Assembly: GCA_030050125.1 (NCBI GenBank)
Contig: JASIJN010000054.1
Coordinates: forward strand, 1-7,265
DNA length: 7,265 nt
DNA from: Streptosporangiaceae bacterium
GTDB lineage: Bacteria; Actinomycetota; Actinomycetes; Streptosporangiales; Streptosporangiaceae
Reading direction: 5' to 3'
A model generated the notes under the pieces. The model saw only the letters and a program-made list of their open reading frames with translations. It had not been told where the DNA came from and did no database searches. Below are positions 1 to 5,747 of the stretch, piece after piece. Numbering within the stretch: the stretch's first letter is position 1; every line of letters begins with the position of its first letter. The position numbers and the translations under genes were made by a program.

Positions 1-601
1 CGGCCTCGTCCGGGCCCGCGTTCGTCGCCCGCACCGCCATCAGGATGTCGTCCGGCCCGTCCTTCGCGTAGTGCACCTCGACCACCCAGTACCGGCCGTC
101 ATCGAACACCCCGGTGTCCATCAGCTCGTACTCCGGCTCATGCCGATCGCGAGCCCCGTTGACCTCGATCAGGTCCCGGTAGGGGAACTCGGCCTGCGGG
201 TAGTGGTAGCGCCACCGGTTCCAGACGTGGCTGGGCACCGCGTCCAGGTACCACCAGTACTCCTTGACGTCCTCCCCGTGGTTGCCCTGCTCGCTGGTCA
301 GGCCGAAGGCCCGCTCCTTCAGGATCGGGTCCCGCCCGTTCCACAGCGCCAGCGCCAGGCACAGCCGCTGCTCCACGTCGCAGAACCCGGCCAGCCCGTC
401 CTCGCCCCACCGGTAGGCCCGGGACCTGGCCTGGTCGTGCGGCAGGTAATCCCAGGCCTGGCCGTCGGGACTGTAATCCTCCCGGACCGTGCCCCACTGC
501 CGCTCGCTGACATACGGTCCCCACCGGTACCACTCGCCGGCCTGGCGCAGCCCGTCCTCCAGGTGCCCGAAGTCGGCCACGCGCTCACGCTCAGCAGCCA
601 T
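1..601 (-). CDS. GH63 / MGH1-like glucosidase, N-terminal part (3' end outside window)
   Basis: An open minus-strand frame starts at the ATG at 599-601 and runs without a stop to the window edge, giving 200 residues. The protein resembles the start of the ~880-900 residue actinobacterial 'glucosidase' family (GH63, related to mannosyl-oligosaccharide glucosidase), recognised from memory of that family. Hallmarks are [19 protein letters not shown] (residues 26-44), the [16 protein letters not shown] stretch (55-70), [18 protein letters not shown] (84-101) and [15 protein letters not shown] (106-120), then YPQAEFPY and [11 protein letters not shown]. The catalytic (alpha/alpha)6 barrel would lie outside the window, so catalytic residues cannot be checked. 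There is no signal peptide, suggesting a cytoplasmic enzyme acting on alpha-glucosidic or related sugars; the true substrate is unknown. The start is fixed by an in-frame TGA at 605-607, two codons upstream, and there is no clear Shine-Dalgarno sequence. The gene is divergent from the serine hydrolase at 760. Family assignment is fairly sure; the reaction is inferred. Confidence 0.85.
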   Translation of the reverse strand, partial: MAAERERVADFGHLEDGLRQAGEWYRWGPYVSERQWGTVREDYSPDGQAWDYLPHDQARSRAYRWGEDGLAGFCDVEQRLCLALALWNGRDPILKERAFGLTSEQGNHGEDVKEYWWYLDAVPSHVWNRWRYHYPQAEFPYRDLIEVNGARDRHEPEYELMDTGVFDDGRYWVVEVHYAKDGPDDILMAVRATNAGPDEA

Positions 602-614
602 GCGTCACATTCTG
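602..614 (-). promoter_or_regulatory. Possible leaderless promoter of the GH63 gene (-10 element)
   Basis: On the minus strand, CAGAAT (609-614) resembles an actinobacterial -10 element of the TANNNT type and lies exactly 7 nt before the ATG at 601. Transcription would therefore begin at or next to the start codon. This agrees with the lack of a ribosome binding site and with the in-frame stop two codons upstream. No convincing -35 hexamer is seen, so this is a tentative reading. Confidence 0.3.
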
Positions 615-617
615 ACG
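603..617. repeat. Inverted repeat over the GH63 -10/start region
   Basis: CGTCA (603-607) and TGACG (613-617) are perfect 5-bp inverted arms around a 5-bp centre. The element covers the proposed -10 hexamer and ends one base from the start codon, where a bound repressor would block transcription. The arms are short and could arise by chance; the position is what makes it notable. Confidence 0.3.
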
Positions 618-630
618 GGCCCGCGACGCC

Positions 631-651
631 GGGAAGGGGAGGGGGGCCGGG
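631..651 (+). other. G-quadruplex-type motif in divergent promoter region
   Basis: Four plus-strand G runs of 3, 4, 6 and 3 bases are separated by loops of 2, 1 and 2 bases, which satisfies the usual G3+ N1-7 quadruplex pattern. The motif lies 30-50 bp upstream of the GH63 start, about where its -35 region would be, and about 110 bp before the serine hydrolase start. Whether it folds is unknown, and such motifs are more frequent in very GC-rich DNA. Confidence 0.45.
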
Positions 652-670
652 ACATGCGCCCCGGGCCGGC

Positions 671-698
671 CGGCCTGGACTGACGGCGGGCCAGGCTG
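671..698. repeat. Inverted repeat upstream of serine hydrolase
   Basis: GCCTGG (673-678) and CCAGGC (691-696) form perfect 6-bp arms with a 12-bp spacer. With one G-U pair the arms extend to 8 bp in RNA (671-678 with 691-698). It sits about 60 bp before the start of the serine hydrolase and could be an operator or a leader hairpin. No -10 or -35 element could be recognised for the plus-strand gene, so its role is undetermined. Confidence 0.25.
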
Positions 699-744
699 CA
701 GGATCGGGGAGGGCGCCGTCGCTGGGACGCGCCCGCGGCCCCGA

Positions 745-749
745 GGAGG
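745..749 (+). promoter_or_regulatory. Ribosome binding site that decides the serine hydrolase start
   Basis: GGAGG at 745-749 is only 1 nt before the ATG at 751, too close for initiation there. It is 10 nt before the ATG at 760, which is workable. The site therefore favours 760 as the true start. Confidence 0.6.
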
Positions 750-759
750 CATGGCGCGC

Positions 760-2013
760 ATGACCGAGCTGAAGGCGGAGGCGGACCCGGCCGACGTGGG
801 TTTCGACCCGGCGCGGCTGGACCGGGTCGACCGGCATTTCCGGCGGTACGTGGACGACGGCCGGCTGCCCGGGTGGCTGATCACGGTGAGCAGGCGGGGC
901 CGGCTCGCCCACGTCTCCAGCTATGGCTCGCGGGACCTGGAGGGCGGGCTGCCGGTCGAGACCGACACCCTCTGGCGCATCTACTCGATGACCAAGCCGG
1001 TCACCTCGGTCGCGGCGATGATGCTGTACGAGGAGGGCGCGTTCGAGCTGCATGACCCGGTGAGCCGGTTCGTCCCGTCGTTCTCCGACGTCCGCGTGTA
1101 CACCGGGGGCTCCGACCTGAAGCCGGTGACGGTGCCCGCCATCGAGCCGGTGCGGGTCTGGCACCTGCTGACGCACACCTCCGGACTGACCTACGGCTTT
1201 CACCGGGCCCACCCGGTCGACGCGCGGTACCGCGAGGCCGGCTTCGACATCGGCTGGCCGCGCGGCCTGGACCTGGCCCAGTGCTGTGACATCCTGGCGG
1301 GCCAGCCGCTGCTGTTCCAGCCGGGCGCCGAATGGAACTACTCGGTGGCGACCGACGTGCTCGGCCGCGTGGTCGAGGTGATCTCGGGCCAGCGCCTCGA
1401 CGAGTTCCTGGCTGAACGGATCTTCGGCCCGCTGGGCATGACCGACACCGCGTTCTGGGTCGACGAGGCCGACCGGGGCCGGCTGGCCGCGCTGTACACG
1501 CCGTCCCCCGACCCGGCCCGCGGTCCGCTCCGGATCGACGAGATGGGCCGGATCGCCCATCACCCGCCGAGGATGCTCAGCGGCGGCGGCGGCCTGATCT
1601 CGACCGCGGCCGACTACCACAGGTTCACCCAGATGCTGCTGGACCGGCCGGGCAGCCCGGCCGGAGAGCTGGACGGCGCGCGCCTGCTCGGCCGGCGGAC
1701 CGTCGGCTACATGACCCGCAACCACCTGCCGGGCGGAGCCGACCTGGAGAGCTTCGGCCGCCCGCTGAACGCCGAGGCTCCGCTGCGCGGGGTCGGCTTC
1801 GGCCTTGGCGTCGCCGTGGTCATCGACGCCGCGGCGGCCAAGACGCTCGGCTCCGAGGGCGAGTACAACTGGGGCGGCCTGGCGTCCACCGCGTTCTGGG
1901 TGGACCCGGCCGAGGAGCTGACCGTGTGCTTCTTCACCCAGCTGATGCCGTCGAGCGCGTACCGGATCCGGCCCCAGCTGCGCCAGCTTGTCTACCAGGC
2001 GCTGGCCGGCTGA
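760..2013 (+). CDS. Beta-lactamase-family serine hydrolase (class C-like / EstB-type esterase)
   Basis: A 417-residue protein of the class C beta-lactamase fold (Beta-lactamase superfamily, Pfam PF00144). The active-site SxxK motif is Ser76-Met-Thr-Lys79, within the sequence WRIYSMTKPVTS. The second motif is Tyr194-Ser-Val in the NYSVATDVLG stretch, where penicillin-binding proteins have YxN; EstB-like family VIII esterases also lack the Asn. LLTHTSGL (136-143) and a C-terminal Trp371-Gly-Gly are typical of this group. Known members hydrolyse short-chain esters, some beta-lactams or D-amino acid peptides; the substrate here cannot be read from sequence. There is no signal peptide or membrane segment, so a cytoplasmic esterase is more likely than a periplasmic resistance enzyme. 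The ATG at 760 is preferred over that at 751 because of the position of GGAGG. The length is normal for the family. It is divergent from the GH63 gene and converges on the DedA gene with a 6-bp gap. Confidence 0.9.
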   Translation: MTELKAEADPADVGFDPARLDRVDRHFRRYVDDGRLPGWLITVSRRGRLAHVSSYGSRDLEGGLPVETDTLWRIYSMTKPVTSVAAMMLYEEGAFELHDPVSRFVPSFSDVRVYTGGSDLKPVTVPAIEPVRVWHLLTHTSGLTYGFHRAHPVDARYREAGFDIGWPRGLDLAQCCDILAGQPLLFQPGAEWNYSVATDVLGRVVEVISGQRLDEFLAERIFGPLGMTDTAFWVDEADRGRLAALYTPSPDPARGPLRIDEMGRIAHHPPRMLSGGGGLISTAADYHRFTQMLLDRPGSPAGELDGARLLGRRTVGYMTRNHLPGGADLESFGRPLNAEAPLRGVGFGLGVAVVIDAAAAKTLGSEGEYNWGGLASTAFWVDPAEELTVCFFTQLMPSSAYRIRPQLRQLVYQALAG

Positions 2014-2019
2014 CCGGGG

Positions 2020-2640
2020 CTAGGCGCCCGAGTCCCGCATCCCGCGCGCGGCCGCGGACTCCTTCCTGACCTCCCGCAGCCGGTACCCGACGAAGCCGGC
2101 CAGGGCCAGGACCACGAGGACGACGATCACGTAGCCGCCGATCGAGACGTCGTGCGAGATGCTGTGCCAGGCCCCGCCGAGTTCGTATCCGATCAGCGAG
2201 AACGCGACGGCATACACCACGGTGCCCGCCAGGCTGAGCAGGCCGAACTGCGGCGCGGGCACCTCCACGAGGCCCGCGACGATCGACGTGAAGGCACGAA
2301 TGACCGGCAGCATCCGGCCGACCGCCACCGTCCAGGCGCCCCGGCCCGCGAAGAACCGCTCGGCGCGGTCGATGTCCTTGCGGGTGACCAGGGCGTACTT
2401 CCCGAGTCGCTCGACCAGGGGCCGCTCACCGATCCGCCCGACCCCGTAGGAGGCGTACGAGCCCGCGAGCTCGGCGAGCGAACCGATGATGATCACCAGG
2501 ACGAGGTTGAGGTGGCCCTGGTAGGCCAGCACGCCGGCGAAGCCGAAGGTGATCTCCGAGGAGATCGGGATGCAGCATGCCTCGAGGAAGCCGAAGACGA
2601 TGAGCGCCGCGTAGCCCGCGTGCGTCAGGAAGCTCTCCAT
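2020..2640 (-). CDS. DedA family membrane protein
   Basis: A 206-residue polytopic membrane protein of the DedA (SNARE-associated, VTT) superfamily. Conserved features are Glu20 and the PISSE segment ending at Glu29 in the first re-entrant region, the GxRG motif around residues 98-101, and the RMLPVIRAFTSIVAG stretch with Arg109, Pro112, Arg115 and Gly123. Hydrophobic segments lie near 8-40, 44-66, 104-128, 134-155 and 167-187, followed by a basic cytoplasmic tail. Some DedA proteins (UptA in Bacillus) return undecaprenyl phosphate across the membrane; others maintain lipid balance or proton motive force. Which role applies here is inference. The ATG at 2640 has AGGTG just upstream; an in-frame GTG at 2646 would add two residues but overlaps that site. 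It is the last of four same-strand envelope genes, about 50 nt after the L,D-transpeptidase, and its stop is 6 bp from the convergent serine hydrolase stop. Confidence 0.9.
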   Translation of the reverse strand: MESFLTHAGYAALIVFGFLEACCIPISSEITFGFAGVLAYQGHLNLVLVIIIGSLAELAGSYASYGVGRIGERPLVERLGKYALVTRKDIDRAERFFAGRGAWTVAVGRMLPVIRAFTSIVAGLVEVPAPQFGLLSLAGTVVYAVAFSLIGYELGGAWHSISHDVSIGGYVIVVLVVLALAGFVGYRLREVRKESAAARGMRDSGA

Positions 2641-2691
2641 GGGCACCTGTTCTACCGCATCGGGCCGGGTGGGAATGACCCCAACCGCCGG

Positions 2692-4002
2692 TCAGGAAGC
2701 CTCCCAGTTGTCGGGGTCCGCGGTGAACAGCGGCGCGGTCGCCGTGGAGACCGGCACGGCCGCCGGGCTGACGAACGCGCTGCCGCCCGGCCCGGCCTCG
2801 ACGGCGTCGCCCAGCGCGCTGCCCTGCAGGTACCTGTCCCACGGCAGGAACCACTGGGTCCAGCCGTTGTCGAAGGTGCCGGCCCGCGGGCTCCCGGTGA
2901 TCGTCACCGGGTCCCCGGGGACCTCCATGTTGTAGTAGATCTCCGCGTCGGCGGGCGGCATGTTCACGCAGCCGTGGCTGACGTTGGTGAAACCCTGCTC
3001 GCCGACCGACCAGTAGGCGTCGTGCAGGTAGTCGCCGGACCAGGTGAACCGGACCGACCAGGGCACCGGCAGGCTGTACCCGGGCCCGGTCATGATCACC
3101 GGGTTGGCCTTGTCGATGGTCAGGTAGGTGCCGTTGGGCGTGTCGTCGCCTGGCCGCCCGGTACTGATCGGCCAGTGGTCGATCAGCACCCCGTTGCTGT
3201 ACAGGTTCATGTAGTGCGTGGCGGTGCTGGCCACCACGATCAGCGACGAGCCGATCGTGAACGACTGGGTCAGGGTGTGGTCGCCGTACACCCCGGGGGC
3301 GCCCTCGACCCCGTTCAGGTGCCCGGTGAAGCTCACCTGGGTGTGCGGCGGCCAGTAGCTCTCCGGCCGGAAGTACGCGCAGACCGGCGCCATGTTGCAC
3401 GGGTCGTCCCAGTACCAGGACCCCACGACGGGCGTGGAGGTGGTCACCTGCAGGGCGCGTTCCACCGCCGCCTTGTCGGTGATCTGCTGGCTGAAGTACA
3501 GGATGATCGGCATGCCGACGCCGTAGGTCGCGCCCTGCGCCTCGTAGATCTGCGTCGAGAAGGTCTGCGACGGGGTGAAGGTCTTGAACGCCGAGGTCTG
3601 CGTCACGGTCTTGCCGGAGGTGCCTGCCGCCCTCGTGCCGGCCGCCTTGGCGACGACCGTGTAGCTCTGCGACACGTCCAGCGCCCAGGTGCTATGCCAC
3701 ACCGTGCGCGCGGCGTTCATGGACCCGGTGACCTGGTCGCCGCCGGTGGTCACGCTGACGTTGCTGAGCTTGCCGTGGTCGGCCCTGACCGTGATGCCCT
3801 GGCCGGGCGCGGTGTCGGTGCTGCGGTTGCCCGGCGTGATGGACACGGCCAGGCCGCCGGCCGCCGGGTTCCCGGAGCGGTTGCCGCCCGGGGTGCTGCT
3901 TGCGCCGGAGCAGGCCGTGATGACCAGGCCCAGCGCGCCGCAGAGCGCCACCGCGGCCATCCAGCGGAACCTGCGTGCGGCTGACGGGCCGGTTGCGCCC
4001 AC
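2692..4002 (-). CDS. Lipoprotein L,D-transpeptidase (Ig-like domains + YkuD)
   Basis: A 436-residue exported lipoprotein that would make 3-3 cross-links between meso-diaminopimelate residues of peptidoglycan, using a catalytic cysteine. Residues 1-31 form a signal peptide: basic RRFR, a hydrophobic core, then the lipobox Ile-Thr-Ala-Cys31. A Gly/Ser/Asn/Pro linker follows, then two Ig-like domains (roughly 50-145 and 146-248) as in mycobacterial LdtMt2, then the YkuD domain (about 250-370). Catalytic residues are visible: His327 in LHDAYWS and SHGC with Cys345. The tail after YkuD keeps the family pattern DNGWTQWFLPWDRYLQGSAL and then adds about 40 residues. GTG at 4002 is preferred because GGGAGG lies 7 nt before it and gives a normal signal peptide; the ATG at 4038 would add 12 residues and has a weaker site. 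The gene lies 58 nt after an lnt gene, whose product may N-acylate Cys31. The extra pair Cys202/Cys208 is unusual. Confidence 0.93.
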   Translation of the reverse strand: MGATGPSAARRFRWMAAVALCGALGLVITACSGASSTPGGNRSGNPAAGGLAVSITPGNRSTDTAPGQGITVRADHGKLSNVSVTTGGDQVTGSMNAARTVWHSTWALDVSQSYTVVAKAAGTRAAGTSGKTVTQTSAFKTFTPSQTFSTQIYEAQGATYGVGMPIILYFSQQITDKAAVERALQVTTSTPVVGSWYWDDPCNMAPVCAYFRPESYWPPHTQVSFTGHLNGVEGAPGVYGDHTLTQSFTIGSSLIVVASTATHYMNLYSNGVLIDHWPISTGRPGDDTPNGTYLTIDKANPVIMTGPGYSLPVPWSVRFTWSGDYLHDAYWSVGEQGFTNVSHGCVNMPPADAEIYYNMEVPGDPVTITGSPRAGTFDNGWTQWFLPWDRYLQGSALGDAVEAGPGGSAFVSPAAVPVSTATAPLFTADPDNWEAS

Positions 4003-4009
4003 GTCGGAA

Positions 4010-4015
4010 CCTCCC
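4010..4015 (-). promoter_or_regulatory. Ribosome binding site that decides the L,D-transpeptidase start
   Basis: GGGAGG on the minus strand is followed by 7 nt and the GTG at 4002. This is near-ideal spacing and a better match than the AGGCAGG sequence before the ATG at 4038. It supports the shorter protein with a conventional lipoprotein signal peptide. Confidence 0.6.
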
Positions 4016-4060
4016 AGTGCGGTTTCCTGACGGCTCATGTGCCTGCCTGCCGGCCAAGGC

Positions 4061-5701
4061 TCAATGCTCGGATCGCGGCGCGGCCGCCGGGCCGCCATCA
4101 CCTGGGGTGCCCGCCACGGCACCGGACCGGTCGCGCCTGGGGTTGCCGTCCCAGCGTAGTCCGGCCTGGCCAGCCGGACGAACCCGCAGGCGAGGAATTC
4201 TTCTCGTTCGCGGCAGCGCGATCGCGGCGGACAGGGCGGCGATCCCCACCGCGATCCACATGACGTAGTCGCCGAGCCGGTCGTAGAGCGTCCGGGCCGA
4301 GGCCGGGGGGAGTCCGAGCCGGACCAGCGCGACCCCGCGGAACGCCGAGCCCTTCCACTCCAGCAGCCGGCCGCGGGGATCGAACGCCACCGAGTCGCCG
4401 GTCAGCGCCGCCTGCACCACCGGCCGCCCGGTCTCGGCCGCCCGCAGCGCGCCGAGCGCCGCGTGCTGGGCCTGGATCCACTCCCAGCTCGCCTGCCAGG
4501 TGGAGTCCGAGGTCTGGTAGACGATCAGCTGGGCGCCGTGATCGGTGTCCACCCGCGACATGTCGGGGAACGCGGACTCGAAGCAGATGAGCACGCCGAT
4601 GGTCAGCGGGCTGCCGTCCGGCAGGGTGGCGCGCAGCACGTGCGCCCCGTTCCCCGGGGTCATGTTCTCCTGCGCGGCCTTGCTGATCTTGGTGAGCCAG
4701 CCGAGCTCCCCCCGGAACGGGATGTACTCGCCGAAGGGGACCAGCCGGGTCTTGACGTACCGGCCGTCGATGCCGTTGCCGCCGATCAGCAGCGCCACCT
4801 TGGAGTGGTTGCCGTTGACGATCGAATCCTGGTTCACCAGCAGCTGCGCCCGGTCGGCCACCGACAGCGCCTCCAGCCGGCGAAGCTGCCGGGCCGAGCT
4901 GGGCAGGCTCAGGTCCACGGCCACGCTGCTCTCGCCCCAGACGATCAGGTCGGCGTGGTCGGGGCCCAGCCCGGCCGACAGCCGCTCGCTGGCGTCGGAG
5001 GCGAGCCTGGAGTTGCGCACCACGCCCGGCTGGACCAGCGCGATCGTGACGTGCCGGGTGACCGGCGAGGGCGAGGTCAGCGCGAACGCGACCGGGCCCG
5101 CCGCGACCGCGACGATCGCCCCGGCCGCACCGATGAGCCGGACCGGCACCCGGGGCGCGGCCACCGCGATCAAGATCCCCGTATTGGCCGCGACCAGGGC
5201 GAAGCTGACCAGCCAGATGCCGCCGATCGCGGCCAGGGCCAGGATCGCCGGATGCTGCCACTGGCTGGCGCCGTACACCGCCCACGGCCCGCCGAACCCC
5301 TGCCAGGAGCGGGCCCAGTCGGCCACCACCCACCAGCTCGGCACGACCACGATGGCGGCCAGCGCGCGGCGCGGGGTGACCGGCGCCCTGAGCAGGCTCC
5401 AGGTCGCGGCGCCGAACCCGGTCCACAACGCGCCGATGACCACCACGACGAGCAGCAGCCCGGGGCCCAGGTTGGGCGTCAGCCAGTACAGCGAGGCGAG
5501 CAGGAAGCCGGCGCCGAACCACCAGCCGCGTACCGCCGCCTCGCGTGCCGACGGGGCCGCGCGCATCAGCAGCATGCCCGGGACCAGGCCGAACCAGGCC
5601 AGGAATTCCAGGTTCGGGGCCGGGAACGCCAACGCCGGCAGCGCACCGGCGACGAGCGCCGCATAGCGGGCCGGCTTGGCGAACGCGCGCCAGAATGCCA
5701 C
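4061..5701 (-). CDS. lnt: Apolipoprotein N-acyltransferase, second paralogue
   Basis: A 546-residue integral membrane enzyme that transfers an acyl chain from phospholipid to the amino group of the lipoprotein N-terminal diacylglyceryl-cysteine, the last step after Lgt and LspA. About six to seven N-terminal membrane segments (roughly residues 11-208) precede a nitrilase-type CN-hydrolase domain (about 217-465) outside the membrane; a final membrane segment spans about 478-497. The catalytic triad is present: Glu257 (WGESS), Lys317 (YVKTRLVPFGEYIPF, which also holds Glu325) and Cys373 (LICFESAFPD), corresponding to E. coli Glu267, Lys335 and Cys387. The start is GTG at 5701 with AGGAAA just upstream, 46 nt after the stop of another lnt. 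It is the more divergent copy, with WGES in place of the WPEN seen in its neighbour. Residues 498-546 form an Arg/Pro/Gly-rich cytoplasmic tail containing rare codons. The family is certain; whether it acts on all lipoproteins or a subset is unknown. Confidence 0.92.
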   Translation of the reverse strand: MAFWRAFAKPARYAALVAGALPALAFPAPNLEFLAWFGLVPGMLLMRAAPSAREAAVRGWWFGAGFLLASLYWLTPNLGPGLLLVVVVIGALWTGFGAATWSLLRAPVTPRRALAAIVVVPSWWVVADWARSWQGFGGPWAVYGASQWQHPAILALAAIGGIWLVSFALVAANTGILIAVAAPRVPVRLIGAAGAIVAVAAGPVAFALTSPSPVTRHVTIALVQPGVVRNSRLASDASERLSAGLGPDHADLIVWGESSVAVDLSLPSSARQLRRLEALSVADRAQLLVNQDSIVNGNHSKVALLIGGNGIDGRYVKTRLVPFGEYIPFRGELGWLTKISKAAQENMTPGNGAHVLRATLPDGSPLTIGVLICFESAFPDMSRVDTDHGAQLIVYQTSDSTWQASWEWIQAQHAALGALRAAETGRPVVQAALTGDSVAFDPRGRLLEWKGSAFRGVALVRLGLPPASARTLYDRLGDYVMWIAVGIAALSAAIALPRTRRIPRLRVRPAGQAGLRWDGNPRRDRSGAVAGTPGDGGPAAAPRSEH

Positions 5702-5723
5702 GTTTCCTATTGTGCGGCCGGGC

Positions 5724-5747
5724 CCGAGGTGCCGACGTCGGTCTCGG
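5724..5747. repeat. Nested palindrome between the two lnt genes
   Basis: CCGAG (5724-5728) and CTCGG (5743-5747) are inverted arms enclosing the perfect 10-bp palindrome CCGACGTCGG (5732-5741). The element begins directly after the stop codon of the upstream lnt and ends about 15 nt before the AGGAAA site of the downstream one. In RNA it could fold as an outer and an inner stem. No T-run follows, so it is not a classical terminator; mRNA processing, stability or protein binding are possible. Confidence 0.4.

Noticed and set aside
319..1725. Long minus-strand open frame (468 codons) opposite the serine hydrolase
   Set aside because: Its product has no recognisable domain and is a His/Arg/Pro/Val-rich composition typical of the antisense frame of a GC-rich gene. 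It overlaps two genes with clear family motifs.
760..2013. Antibiotic-resistance beta-lactamase
   Set aside because: The protein has SxxK but no signal peptide and has YSV in place of YxN. The EstB-like features fit a cytoplasmic esterase or peptidase better than a resistance enzyme.
2006..2017. CCGG-CTGA-CCGG hairpin over the serine hydrolase stop codon as a bidirectional terminator
   Set aside because: A 4-bp stem of self-complementary CCGG is expected often by chance in this composition, and there is no T-run on either strand.
2670..2683. Small hairpin between the L,D-transpeptidase and DedA genes as a terminator
   Set aside because: Only 4 bp pair well around a 6-nt loop (a weak fifth pair is possible) and no T-run follows, so it is too weak to call.
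2152..3984. Plus-strand open frame of 610 codons across the DedA and L,D-transpeptidase genes
   Set aside because: It spans two real minus-strand genes and their gap, has Arg/Asp/Gly-rich low-information sequence, and lacks any motif. It is a GC-bias shadow.
4039..4051. Short tandem GCCT repeat upstream of the L,D-transpeptidase ATG at 4038
   Set aside because: It has fewer than three copies of a 4-base unit, which is not distinguishable from chance in GC-rich DNA.
4003..4122. Longer starts for the L,D-transpeptidase at 4122 or 4038
   Set aside because: A start at 4122 would overlap the end of lnt by about 60 nt and place about 54 residues before the signal peptide core. The start at 4038 has a weaker ribosome binding site than the GTG at 4002, although it cannot be fully excluded.
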